Assembly (NCBI RefSeq): GCF_041821145.1
Contig: NZ_JBGUBC010000002.1
Location: forward strand, 186,001 to 250,000
DNA length: 64,000 nucleotides
Source of the DNA: Halopenitus sp041821145
GTDB taxonomy: Archaea; Halobacteriota; Halobacteria; Halobacteriales; Haloferacaceae
Direction: 5' to 3'
Shown: positions 52,570 through 61,028 of the stretch, piece by piece
How the letters are laid out: the number at the start of each line of letters is the position of its first letter
How positions within the stretch are numbered: the first letter of the stretch is position 1
The notes under the pieces: generated by a model
What the model saw: the letters and a program-made list of their open reading frames with translations, nothing else
What the model was told of the DNA's origin: nothing
Database searches by the model: none
Made by a program: the position numbers and the translations under genes

Positions 52570-52635
52570 CTGTCGACGGAGGCCAGCAAGCAGGACGCTG
52601 TCGACGGAGGCCAGCAAGCAGGACGCTGTCGACGG
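52570..52635. repeat. 28-bp tandem repeat after ZIP gene
   Basis: Two identical 28-bp units (52570-52597 and 52598-52625, CTGTCGACGG-AGGCCAGCAA-GCAGGACG) and the first 10 bp of a third. It lies 29 bp past the ZIP stop codon. The period is not a multiple of three, so it is non-coding. The exact identity implies recent expansion. Confidence 0.85.
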
Positions 52636-52761
52636 CGATCAGCGTTCACGACGCTCGGCCGCTCCTCGTTTCGGAGTTCGACTGGCTGTCATCGATCTCG
52701 AGGACTGATCTGGGATCGATCATTCAGTATTTTTAATATCTCCTGTGAGACTACCAGGGGT

Positions 52762-53097
52762 ATGCGCATCGCACCTGTATCCGACACTGAGACCGCCGAA
52801 CCGATCGAGGACGTACACCTGACCGTACTGGGCGACGGCGAGAACGTCACCATGCAACACTTCCGGATCGAAAGCGGTGCGCTCATCGAGGAACACTCGC
52901 ACCCGAACGAACAGGTCGGATTCCTCTTTGAGGGCGAACTCGTCTTCTTCGGCGACGGCGAAGAGCGGGTCGTCGAGGCCGGCGACGGCTTTTTCATCCC
53001 CGGCGACGAGCCTCACGGCGTCGAGAATCGGACTGATTCCCCCGCGATCGGGGCCGAACTCTTCTCCCCGCCACGCGATAGCTTCCCCTGGGAGTAG
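52762..53097 (+). CDS. Cupin domain protein
   Basis: A 111-residue single-domain cupin. Metal ligands are in EEHSHPNEQVGFLFEGEL (His, His, Glu) and the second motif PGDEPHGVEN (His). Likely a small metal-dependent dioxygenase, isomerase or sensor. No enzyme activity can be assigned. The ATG at 52762 starts the conserved N-terminal strand. Confidence 0.88.
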   Translation: MRIAPVSDTETAEPIEDVHLTVLGDGENVTMQHFRIESGALIEEHSHPNEQVGFLFEGELVFFGDGEERVVEAGDGFFIPGDEPHGVENRTDSPAIGAELFSPPRDSFPWE

Positions 53098-53103
53098 CGA
53101 CCG

Positions 53104-53138
53104 CGGAGCGATTCGATCGTCGAATTCGAATCGCTCCG
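53104..53138 (+). terminator. Stem-loop after cupin gene
   Basis: Perfect 11-bp arms CGGAGCGATTC / GAATCGCTCCG (53104-53114 and 53128-53138) around a 13-base loop, seven bases after the cupin stop. It could act as a terminator or a protective hairpin; no T-run follows. The remaining 224 bp to the next gene hold nothing I recognise. Confidence 0.4.
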
Positions 53139-53362
53139 TCCGCGGATCGTTTCGATCGTCGACCCTCCTGGAGTCACGGTTGCCGACGCGGCGGCGATCG
53201 TTTGGAAGCGGCGGTTCCAGAGCCGTCCTGAAGAGACACCGACGGTGAACGGAACCTCCTCCACAAGAGAGTTCCGCGTTTCCTCTCCCCCCAACCCCGC
53301 TTCGAGCGAGTGAGGGCCGGCAATAGGTTATTACGTCCAGCTATCGAAATGTTAGTTGAGAG

Positions 53363-53605
53363 ATGGTTGATTACTACGACCAGATCCTCATCGGGACCGC
53401 CGTGGCGATAGTCGCCGGTGTCTCAGTAAGCATCCACCCGGCGGTCGCGATCTATCAGGGACTCGCCGGCGGGAGCCTGATAGCGACGGTCCTCCTCCTC
53501 GATACCCTCTTTCGGAACCCGCCGACGGAGCCCACTCCGTCCAAAACTATCAGCTCGATTCTCCTGGGCATATGCTGGCTCCTCTCGATCCTGTTGTATC
53601 TGTGA
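53363..53605 (+). CDS. Small two-helix membrane protein
   Basis: An 80-residue protein with hydrophobic segments at about residues 7-47 (two close helices) and 63-80. A short polar loop (RNPPTEPTPSK) divides them. Codon use and a TATA-like patch upstream (AATAGGTTATTACG) support a real gene. No family is recognised. It precedes cofE by 93 bp on the same strand. Confidence 0.6.
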   Translation: MVDYYDQILIGTAVAIVAGVSVSIHPAVAIYQGLAGGSLIATVLLLDTLFRNPPTEPTPSKTISSILLGICWLLSILLYL

Positions 53606-53698
53606 GGCCCTGCTTTCCGGCACGTGTAATTTGTTCCCACGTCGTCGGAATCCCCCGGTTCTTGATTGGAATACGGAGGCGAATATCGGTGAGGAGTT

Positions 53699-54562
53699 AT
53701 GGTCGAAGTAACCTACTACGGGGTCGACACAGGGTTGTTCGAAGGCGGCGAAGATCTGGTCGGTCGGATCCTTGAGAACGTCGATGACCCTCCCCGGCTG
53801 GAAGACGGCGACGTCGTCGTCTCTTCGAAGGTGGTCTCGCTCGCCGAAGAACGGCACGTCGATCTCGAATCGATATCCGTCTCGCCGCGAGCGGAACGAA
53901 TCGCGGAACGTGCGGGTCTCGACGAGAAGGAGGCCGAGCTGGTCTTGCGCGAGTCGACGGTCGTCGGTGCGATTCCGGTGGCCGATCTCGCGGCCGACCA
54001 CCTCATGGAACAGACGACTCACGAGGAAGGGGCAGACCAGGCCATCGAAGACCTTCCCTCCTTGCTCGTGACGGTCCGTAACGGACGTCTCTGTACGAAC
54101 GCCGGAGTCGATCTGTCGAACTCCCCGGAAGGAATGGCCACGCTACTTCCGTCGGATCCCAACGCGAGCGCTCGTCGGATCCGCGAAGCGCTTCAGGAAC
54201 GTGCCGACGTCGATGTCGCGGTCATCCTGACGGATTCGGAGGTCAGTCACCGGGGCGGATCCGTGGACATAGCGATCGGCTGTTCCGGCATCAAGCCGAT
54301 CGATCGGAACTTCGGGGCGAGCGACCTCTATGACAACCCGAAACTGGGCGGCGTCGACCTCATTGCGGACGAAATCGCCGCGGGAGCCGTCCTGTTGACC
54401 GGCCAGGCGGCCGAGCGGACACCAGTCGTCATCGTCCGCGGTCTCGAATACGATTCCGGAGACGGTATCGAACCGGACGCGGAGTTCCTTCGGGATGCGA
54501 TCGTCCCGACGCTGGCTCAGTCCATTCGAGTGAAGTTGGCCGAACGAGTGCCGGTGTTTTGA
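53699..54562 (+). CDS. cofE: Coenzyme F420-0:L-glutamate ligase (CofE-like)
   Basis: A 287-residue CofE-family protein, which adds glutamate to F420-0 using GTP. Seen: DVVVSSKVVSLAE near the N-terminus, VTVRNGRLCTNAGVDLSNSPEG, and GCSGIKPIDRNFG. The usual DTFGRPWR-like motif of CofE is replaced by DSEVSHRGGSVDIAIG, which could change substrate use. It is longer than typical CofE (about 250). The alternative is a paralogue with another gamma-glutamyl ligase role. The start at 53699 is the natural edge. Confidence 0.8.
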   Translation: MVEVTYYGVDTGLFEGGEDLVGRILENVDDPPRLEDGDVVVSSKVVSLAEERHVDLESISVSPRAERIAERAGLDEKEAELVLRESTVVGAIPVADLAADHLMEQTTHEEGADQAIEDLPSLLVTVRNGRLCTNAGVDLSNSPEGMATLLPSDPNASARRIREALQERADVDVAVILTDSEVSHRGGSVDIAIGCSGIKPIDRNFGASDLYDNPKLGGVDLIADEIAAGAVLLTGQAAERTPVVIVRGLEYDSGDGIEPDAEFLRDAIVPTLAQSIRVKLAERVPVF

Positions 54563-54628
54563 CGTCGACGTGGATCGCTGTCGTCGATGATACGGCCGCA
54601 TTCCGGCTCAGCGACTAGTCGTTGAGCA

Positions 54629-55888
54629 TCAGAATCGGCCGTGGCCGGACACTGAACGAGACGTCCGTGCGAGGAGAACGCTCGTGACCCCAATTGCCGT
54701 GGCTACCACCCCCGTCGTGACGACGATCCATCGGAGGGCGCTCTCGAAACCCAAGACGGGTTCGACACGCGTGAGCGCGATGCCGATCGCGATCGGAGTA
54801 AGCGTCGCAACTACTCGACCCCCGGATTCGGCGATGCTAACGAGACCGCCTCTGAACTGCGGTGGTGCCAGCCCCGTAATGATACTCCGGTACAATGAGA
54901 ACGTGATTCCGACGCCGACGCCCATGGCGACGACTGGGAGTCCGGCGACGAACACGGATCTCGAAAGTGCAAAGGCCGCAAGTCCCCCGCCGAGAAGGAC
55001 GTTCGCGCTGACGAGCGGAACGGTCGGTCGGTTGAAATGGGCGACGATTCGCCCCGCCTGCGTCGCCGTTATCGCATACACGATACTGAACAGCGCGACG
55101 AGAAATCCGGCCTGACTCGGTGTTCCGCCCTGGAGGCGGGTGATGACGAGCGAGTTGTACGTGAGAAATCCGATGAACGGAAGGACGACAATACCTCGGG
55201 CTACCAGATACGGTACCACGCGAGGGCGACTCGCGGTCTGCCAGAGGTGAACGACGTACGTCCCTTCAAACGACTGCTCGTCGGATTCCGTATCGTCGAT
55301 ATCGGCGGGCTCGTTGAAAAACAAGAATACGAGGAGAGCGATCGGGATGGCGAGCCCATATATGAGAAAGGGATACTGCCAGGCGAAGCCAACGATGACT
55401 CCAGCGATGGCCGGAAAAACCGCCTGTGAGAGGCCGCTGACTCCAAAGCGAATCCCTTGTGCGGTCGTTTCCGAATCGGCCTCATAGAGATCACCAATCG
55501 AGGTGATAATAACCGGTGTTATCCCCGCAAACCCGACCCCTTGTAACGCTCTGAGCCCGAGGACGACCTGAAAGCTGGTGGTAAAGGCGATCCCGAGTCC
55601 GCCGATACCGAAACAGAACAGACCGGCAATGAGAACGGGTTTCCGACCGATTCGATCGGTAAGCAGTCCAAAAAGCGGGATTAAAACGATCGGCGGCGCC
55701 GCAACCGCAGTCACGACCAGCCCGATCTCCGCTGGGGAGACACCGAGCGGCTCCGTCAATGAACTCAACACCGGTGAGATGAGCGCGGTTCCGAGTGCGC
55801 CGATCGCATTCGCTGCGAGGAGTAGACGAAAGTCGTCGTCGGAAACCATCTTCGCGTTCTGTCCGAACAGGCGTCCAACGAGGGTCAC
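54629..55888 (-). CDS. Major facilitator superfamily transporter
   Basis: A 419-residue, 12-helix MFS protein. The loop signature is GLLTDRIGRKPV, and motif FQVVLGLRALQGVGFAGITPVI sits in helix 4. The GTG at 55888 is chosen because it gives TLVGRLFGQNAKMVSDDDFRLLLAANAIG, a start pattern seen in other haloarchaeal MFS proteins; an ATG 13 codons later (55849) is the alternative. Its upstream flank is a probable IS200/IS605-type remnant. It is convergent with cofE. Drug or metabolite export is likely but unspecific. Confidence 0.87.
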   Translation of the reverse strand: MTLVGRLFGQNAKMVSDDDFRLLLAANAIGALGTALISPVLSSLTEPLGVSPAEIGLVVTAVAAPPIVLIPLFGLLTDRIGRKPVLIAGLFCFGIGGLGIAFTTSFQVVLGLRALQGVGFAGITPVIITSIGDLYEADSETTAQGIRFGVSGLSQAVFPAIAGVIVGFAWQYPFLIYGLAIPIALLVFLFFNEPADIDDTESDEQSFEGTYVVHLWQTASRPRVVPYLVARGIVVLPFIGFLTYNSLVITRLQGGTPSQAGFLVALFSIVYAITATQAGRIVAHFNRPTVPLVSANVLLGGGLAAFALSRSVFVAGLPVVAMGVGVGITFSLYRSIITGLAPPQFRGGLVSIAESGGRVVATLTPIAIGIALTRVEPVLGFESALRWIVVTTGVVATAIGVTSVLLARTSRSVSGHGRF

Positions 55889-55930
55889 GACGGAACTGTT
55901 CTCACGTATGGCAATTGCAAGGGTGAAGTA

Positions 55931-56205
55931 CCTCGGGGTCAAGCCCCGAGGCTTCCTGTTTCTACGACAGAACTTGCAGAAACACGCTCCCGGTGAGGTA
56001 TTTCCACAGCGGTTCCAGTCTCCGCAGGCGTGGATTCGGAGGCTCCCACTCCTATTCGGTGGCGACGGCACAGCGTCTGACCGTCCGTATTTTTGGACTT
56101 GAAGCCAGACACAAGTAGTGCCATCTCATCTCGGTGTTTAGTACATCGCTACTTAATAGTTTGCGTCAACGTTGTCGGCTTCATCCACGGGGTCAAGCCC
56201 CGTGG
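55931..56205. mobile_element. Probable IS200/IS605 (TnpB-type) end remnant with two matching hairpins
   Basis: Two near-identical stem-loops with the same TCAAG loop and GGGG/CCCC core: 55931-55951 (CCTCGGGG...CCCCGAGG) and 56185-56205 (CCACGGGG...CCCCGTGG). Single-strand-recognised hairpins of this kind mark the ends of haloarchaeal IS200/IS605 and IS1341-type elements. The minus-strand frame between them includes a Cys-rich IHACGDWNRCGN...CKFCRRN stretch that may be a TnpB zinc-finger relic. No transposase is left. The family call is from memory. Confidence 0.5.
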
Positions 56206-56313
56206 CATTCGCCTTGAACCGCCTGTAAACCTGCCTTTCAGGATGCGGAGACGATCGACGATTCTCACGCTGACTCGCCGTCGGCCGTCCCTCACTCGCC
56301 ATCGACCGTCTCC

Positions 56314-58050
56314 TCACTCACTGTCGGTCGTCTCGTTGGTTTGTGCCCGTTCGTCGCTTGGATCGACGATGGTCGCTCCCTGTCCGCGTTCGACGGGGAT
56401 CCGTTCGATCACGGTTCCGTCCTCATCGGTTATGAGAACGTAGTAGATGATATCGCGTTCATCCCCGTCCGCGACCGGTTCGAGGTCATCTTCGGTTACG
56501 TCCCCGCCGATGAACGATCTGACTGCGGCATCGTCCCGTATTTCGACCGTCCTCCCCGTGTCGGCATTGACGAAGACGTTGCGCGTCACGTCGGTGAAAT
56601 CCGTCGGCGAGACCTTGATGTGCCACCACAGGTCGCCATCGATCGTAACGGGGACCGGCTCGGTGACGACGAAGTTTTGCCCCCAGTTCGTTCGTGAATC
56701 CGCGGACCGGGCGATTCCCATGGCGCGCTCCGGTCCGGTCAGCGTTTCGTCCTCGGTTCCAAAGTAGGTATACTCGCCGGTCTCGGCATTGGCGAACCAC
56801 ACCTCATCAAGCCCGCGCGTGTCCTCCCCGTACGGCTCCAGCGCAGTTACGTACGACATCCGTTCCCCTTCCAGATCGATGACGAACGGTTGGGCGTTGT
56901 CGGCCTCCGAGGGAAGCCGAGCCAGCTCGACTTCCTCGGCGTGTGCGCCGACCACGGGAAGTTGGTTGATGATGCCATTGCGGTAGCCAAGCGATCCCAT
57001 CTCGGCGCGCGTAACGGTCATCGGATACAGCCGCTGGCCGTCGAGTGTCGGGTGGTTCCGGGCCTCCTCGGGGGTGAGATGCTCTATGTCCCCGTCAGGA
57101 TGGACCAGCGCCCCGCCATCCCAGGTCGGCGTCGTGTGGGGAAACGGCGTCAGGTGCCACTCGTGGGCCGTTTTCGGGTAGTACATATACGGCCGGCCAT
57201 CGTGGCTAAACTCGACGGCGTCGTCGTCGTACTTCGTGATGTAATCCGTTTTCTTGAGGTTCCAGTCGGCCGATCGATGAAGCAGCATCCCCTCGCCATA
57301 GGTGAACTCCTCCTCGTAGACGGTGATCTGTCGATCGTCCATACGTGTCATATCCGTCACGAGCACCCCGCGCTGGTTCTCGATGAGCATGTTCCGCAGA
57401 CCGTCGGGCTGGATCGCGTACGACCACGCAAGCGTCCCCGCTTCCGTGCGGGCAATGTCACTCGTTCCGAGTCTGTGTTGGCGATACGAGACTGAACCCC
57501 GCGTCGTGATGTCCGCTACCTGGCGAGGAACGACGCGTGGATTCTCCGGGTTCGCTTGCGGAAACTCCTCCACTTCGGTCGCGTCGGTCATCGTCTGTTG
57601 CGCCAGCGTCCGTTGTTCGAGGGCCGTCGCCGGCACGCTGACGAGTAGTGAGAGAACGAACAACACGCCCACGATAACGGTGAACAGTCGGATCTTCCGA
57701 TCACGTGAGCCCGAGACTCCGAATAGCAAATCAAGCGGCTTCTCCGCCTCGTTCCGTGTTTTCCTCGACGATCGGGGTGGCCGTCCGTCCACGTCGAATG
57801 GTGGAATAACCCACAGGACGACTGCCGTTATGATAGCTCCACCACCCAGCACTGCCAACCCCGGAGAGTGGAGGATACCGTAGACGATGCCGTGCCAGAG
57901 CGGTCGGGTAAAATACCCGACGAGCAACACGATGCCGAGGCCCACGGTTCGTGTGGCGAGGTGCGCCCGGAGCGAGCGGCCTCCGGGATCACTCGCTGAC
58001 TCGGTACCCGGTTCAGGGTTGCCGTTCCCGGGTGTACTGTCGTCTCCCAT
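56314..58050 (-). CDS. Orphan 578-residue membrane-anchored protein, function unknown
   Basis: Residues 1-30 are polar. Hydrophobic segments lie at about 35-52, 63-83 and 121-141. The remaining 430 residues form an external domain. That domain carries three 'NADTG'-like turns (VWFANAETGEYTYFG, VFVNADTGRTVEI and a YVLITDEDGTVIE strand), similar in feel to PepSY-type strands, plus a Tyr/Trp-rich middle and one terminal sequon (NET). I do not recognise a named family. It stands alone between mobile-element remnants and a gene-poor stretch, which suggests accessory DNA. The start at 58050 is chosen; in-frame codons further upstream give no better N-terminus. Confidence 0.75.
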   Translation of the reverse strand: MGDDSTPGNGNPEPGTESASDPGGRSLRAHLATRTVGLGIVLLVGYFTRPLWHGIVYGILHSPGLAVLGGGAIITAVVLWVIPPFDVDGRPPRSSRKTRNEAEKPLDLLFGVSGSRDRKIRLFTVIVGVLFVLSLLVSVPATALEQRTLAQQTMTDATEVEEFPQANPENPRVVPRQVADITTRGSVSYRQHRLGTSDIARTEAGTLAWSYAIQPDGLRNMLIENQRGVLVTDMTRMDDRQITVYEEEFTYGEGMLLHRSADWNLKKTDYITKYDDDAVEFSHDGRPYMYYPKTAHEWHLTPFPHTTPTWDGGALVHPDGDIEHLTPEEARNHPTLDGQRLYPMTVTRAEMGSLGYRNGIINQLPVVGAHAEEVELARLPSEADNAQPFVIDLEGERMSYVTALEPYGEDTRGLDEVWFANAETGEYTYFGTEDETLTGPERAMGIARSADSRTNWGQNFVVTEPVPVTIDGDLWWHIKVSPTDFTDVTRNVFVNADTGRTVEIRDDAAVRSFIGGDVTEDDLEPVADGDERDIIYYVLITDEDGTVIERIPVERGQGATIVDPSDERAQTNETTDSE

Positions 58051-58233
58051 TACATAAACTACATCGCGCTCCCGGATAAACGTCGGCGTCGCCCCCGCTC
58101 TACAGACGCACCTCGTCGGACGTCTTCTGCAGTCCGTACGTCTCCCCAGCACGGTAAACGTGCCCGATGTGAAGTCACCGACGAGGACGGGAGATCCCAG
58201 ACGAATTGATATAGCACTATATGATTTATATGA

Positions 58234-58407
58234 TCGATCTCGCTCGTCACGAACGGCGAGTTCACCGCCTCCGATACGAGCGAAGACGACGTTGAATGCA
58301 CTCAGTGGGTGGGACGGTACATCTATGGATTCACAAACGCCATTAAGACGGAAATCGACGTGAGCGATCATGATGCCCGACTACAGGGATCGATAGTTCC
58401 AGAGTAA
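58234..58407 (+). pseudogene. Possible C-terminal gene fragment
   Basis: An open stretch of 57 codons with acidic composition typical of the host (SLVTNGEFTASDTSEDD, QWVGRYIYGFTNAIKTEIDV) preceded in frame by TGA at 58231 and with no start codon. Codon use looks coding, unlike the Arg/Ser-rich shadows around it. It may be the tail of a gene whose front was lost. No family is recognised. Confidence 0.35.
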
Positions 58408-59425
58408 TCGTCCGGGAGGATTCCAGATTGGCCAAGTCCCTGCAAAAGCAACGCCTCCGACCAATTTTCGGCAGCATTCGGGGAGACGAACTAACCGAAT
58501 GTGAAAACCAAACTGGGTATCCACCGTTTTAATTCAGAAACGACACGTCGACGGCATCTCGATTCCCTGTGGTACCGGCTGGAATCGACACCCGTGGCGG
58601 ATGGCAGGACGGCTGCACCCACGGAGTGCCGTCGCCGAGAACGGTTGTGGTGGCACCTTGACGGTTCTCACGACGTTCTACGAGAACTATCGCGGTGATG
58701 GTCTCGTCGGATAGAACCGGCCTGTAGTCGGCGAGTCATGTCGGAACGACACCCCACCTCTCGTGACCGGGCGCGGGACCCGAAAGTGCTGAGCTGAGCC
58801 CAGCTACGCGCGCGCGGAGTCGGATGTCGAGAAAGACCCGTGGTTGACCGTGGCTGAGTCACAGCCCTCGACGTCGTGGAGAACGGTCTCCGGCGTCGAG
58901 AATCACATGGTGCCGTATCAAGAATCCATTCGGAACGTTCTGTGTCTCCATCGGATGGAGAACCATCGCGAGGGAAGACGACTGAGCGATCGGGAACCGT
59001 CCACGAACTTGAGGAGCCGCGCGAACGGGACCCTGATCCGGTCACATCCACGAGACGCGAGTTTCGATCGTTCCGATCGTATAGTGAGTATTTGACGTCG
59101 CTCAAACACGAGGAGCCGTGGCTGGTGATCCCGTTCTCGTGAAGACCGATCGGAGGGGAAGATACGGATCGACGGCGATCAGCCTCATTCAGAAAACGAG
59201 AACTCACACTGTCCAGGAGGTGAACCTTGAGCACCGGGAGATACTTATGCAGAAATGTGGTACCCTGGAAGCTATCGTATAGATCCGGAGATGAATACCT
59301 AAATATGTATTATCCCACTAATCTAGCACCCCAACTGCCGGGGAATATAGTGGTATATCAGGGGATAAGAGCCCTTATCGTAATTTGTGGGGATAGTTTG
59401 ATACTCCTTCGGTGTGACCGAACCA
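58408..59425. other. Gene-poor region upstream of the recombinase operon
   Basis: No gene I can support. Frames are short and rich in Arg and Ser, typical of antisense noise. From 59240 to 59410 the sequence becomes AT-rich and carries a GATAAG-AGCC-CTTATC inverted repeat at 59364-59379, close to the promoter of the DUF5805-recombinase pair. It may be decayed inserted DNA. Confidence 0.5.
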
Positions 59426-59836
59426 ATGTCGATGAACGACGATCCGAATACCGATCGAACGTCGATCAGAACCTACGTTCCCGCATATCAAAAAGACGAG
59501 TGGGTCACACACGCCGAGGAACTCGGGATGTCCCAAAGCGAGTTCGTGCGAACGATGGTCCAGGCCGGACGGCGCGGAGTATCGATCGAGGGAAACACCG
59601 ATCCGGAACCATCCGAGGAACCCGACGATCCCAACTTGAACCCTGGGGGTAATGACCTCGAAGACCATGTCCGGAATGTCCTTGAGAGCGAGGGTGTGCT
59701 CTCCTGGGAGGAACTTCTCGCTGCGGTTACCGCAGATCTCGAGACCCGACTGGAGGACGCACTCGATCATCTCCAGGACGACGGGACGGTTCGCTATCGT
59801 GGACGTGAGGGAGGATACGTGTTGATCGATGAGTAG
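59426..59836 (+). CDS. DUF5805-like small protein with ribbon-helix-helix-type N-terminus
   Basis: A 136-residue protein. Residues 10-52 (RTSIRTYVPAYQKDEWVTHAEELGMSQSEFVRTMVQAGRRG) look like a ribbon-helix-helix DNA-binding unit. The C-terminal half (LEDHVRNVLESEGVLSWEELLAAV, LEDALDHLQDDGTVRYRGREGGYVL) looks like a winged helix. From memory, haloarchaea often carry such a protein (DUF5805) directly before a Xer-type recombinase. The start at 59426 is one of three close choices (GTG 59414, ATG 59432). It overlaps the recombinase gene by 8 bp. Confidence 0.82.
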   Translation: MSMNDDPNTDRTSIRTYVPAYQKDEWVTHAEELGMSQSEFVRTMVQAGRRGVSIEGNTDPEPSEEPDDPNLNPGGNDLEDHVRNVLESEGVLSWEELLAAVTADLETRLEDALDHLQDDGTVRYRGREGGYVLIDE

Positions 59837-60872
59837 CCAGGATGCAGACCCGGATCTCGAGGATCCGATCGGCTACTTCCTCGAGGATCTCACCTATCAC
59901 GGAAAGACTGACCGGACGAGACGCTCCTACGAACGCGTTCTGCGCCGCTTCGAGTCGTTTCTGTCCGATCGGGATAGATCGCCCGCCTCGACCGCCGAGG
60001 CAAGCCATCGCGACTGTATGGCGTTCGTTCATTCCCTCCGAGGTGATCTCGCCGAGAGCACGATCGCGACGTATGCGGCGTATCTCCACCGTTTTTACGC
60101 CTATATGACCCAGATCGGCGTCTTCGAGGCGAATCCGATGACGCTCGTGATGGAGGAGATGGACGAATCGATCGATAAGGATCCGGCCCGCCGTGAGATC
60201 GACGTCTCGACGATGCGGACCTTCGTTGCTGGCGTTCGACATCCACTCCATCGGGCGATCGTCGTGACTCTGTTGAAGACGGGAGTACGCGTCGGCGAGC
60301 TCTGTAACCTGGATCTCCGGGACGTGGCGATCGACGATCCCGACCTCGGTGCTGTCTACGATCTCGGCACACGTGTCACACTCGATGGCCGACCGAATTC
60401 GCTGTACGTCACCGGGGATGCCCGCGTTGGTGAGCCGCTGAACGGCGAGATTCGTACTGCAGCGAACAAGCGAAAACGCGAGACGGTGATACCGATCGAC
60501 GACGAGTTACGGACCGTCCTGAAGGCGTGGCTCGCGATCCGGCCGGATGCGGTCTCATCGGCGGACCCTCTTTTCGTCTCCACTGCGGACGGGTGGGGCG
60601 AGCGGATCGACCCTGAATCGGTTCGTCACGTGATCGAAGGATACGCTCGCGACTACGGCTGGTACCGTACCGGCGGCGGAGCAAGCGAGAACGTTACCCC
60701 GCACTACTTTCGACACTTCTTCACCACCCATCTTCGGGAACGAACCGGGGATCGTGGCGTCGTGAAGTATCTACGAGGAGACGTCGCCGACGACATCATC
60801 GATACGTATACCCACAACTGGGGCGACCGTGTTCGCGAGATCTACGAGGCAAACGTCTACCGTCTGTTGTAG
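59829..60872 (+). CDS. Tyrosine recombinase (XerC/D-like)
   Basis: A 347-residue tyrosine recombinase. The N-terminal SAM-like domain spans residues 10-110. In the catalytic domain R154 (TGVRVGEL), a Lys in NKRKRETVIP, H292 and R295 (HYFRHFF) and the nucleophile Y327 (DTYTHNW) are present. The usual second His/Trp before the Tyr is replaced (KYLRGDVADD). It probably acts on chromosome dimers or a nearby site. It is coupled to the DUF5805-like gene by an 8-bp overlap. No att-site or phage genes are seen. Confidence 0.9.
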   Translation: MSSQDADPDLEDPIGYFLEDLTYHGKTDRTRRSYERVLRRFESFLSDRDRSPASTAEASHRDCMAFVHSLRGDLAESTIATYAAYLHRFYAYMTQIGVFEANPMTLVMEEMDESIDKDPARREIDVSTMRTFVAGVRHPLHRAIVVTLLKTGVRVGELCNLDLRDVAIDDPDLGAVYDLGTRVTLDGRPNSLYVTGDARVGEPLNGEIRTAANKRKRETVIPIDDELRTVLKAWLAIRPDAVSSADPLFVSTADGWGERIDPESVRHVIEGYARDYGWYRTGGGASENVTPHYFRHFFTTHLRERTGDRGVVKYLRGDVADDIIDTYTHNWGDRVREIYEANVYRLL

Positions 60873-61028
60873 TTCGCGTTGACGATTCCATCGTGATCGA
60901 GAACCGATGACGTTCGAACTTCGATCGATGTCGAACGTATAAATCTCATAATGCTATATAGAAATTGTTCGGATGTCTGCTGATCGAACGCATCCAGTAG
61001 TCGCTTCAGAAGGGATCGTTCCGACGGA

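Noticed and set aside
58668..59234. A 188-codon minus-strand frame in the gene-poor region
   Set aside because: Composition is dominated by Ser and Arg, not the acidic pattern of real genes here, and no motif is seen.
59426..60872. The recombinase considered as an integrase of a provirus
   Set aside because: No tRNA attachment site, viral structural genes or replication genes are near, and a coupled DUF5805-recombinase pair appears to be a common chromosomal arrangement in haloarchaea.
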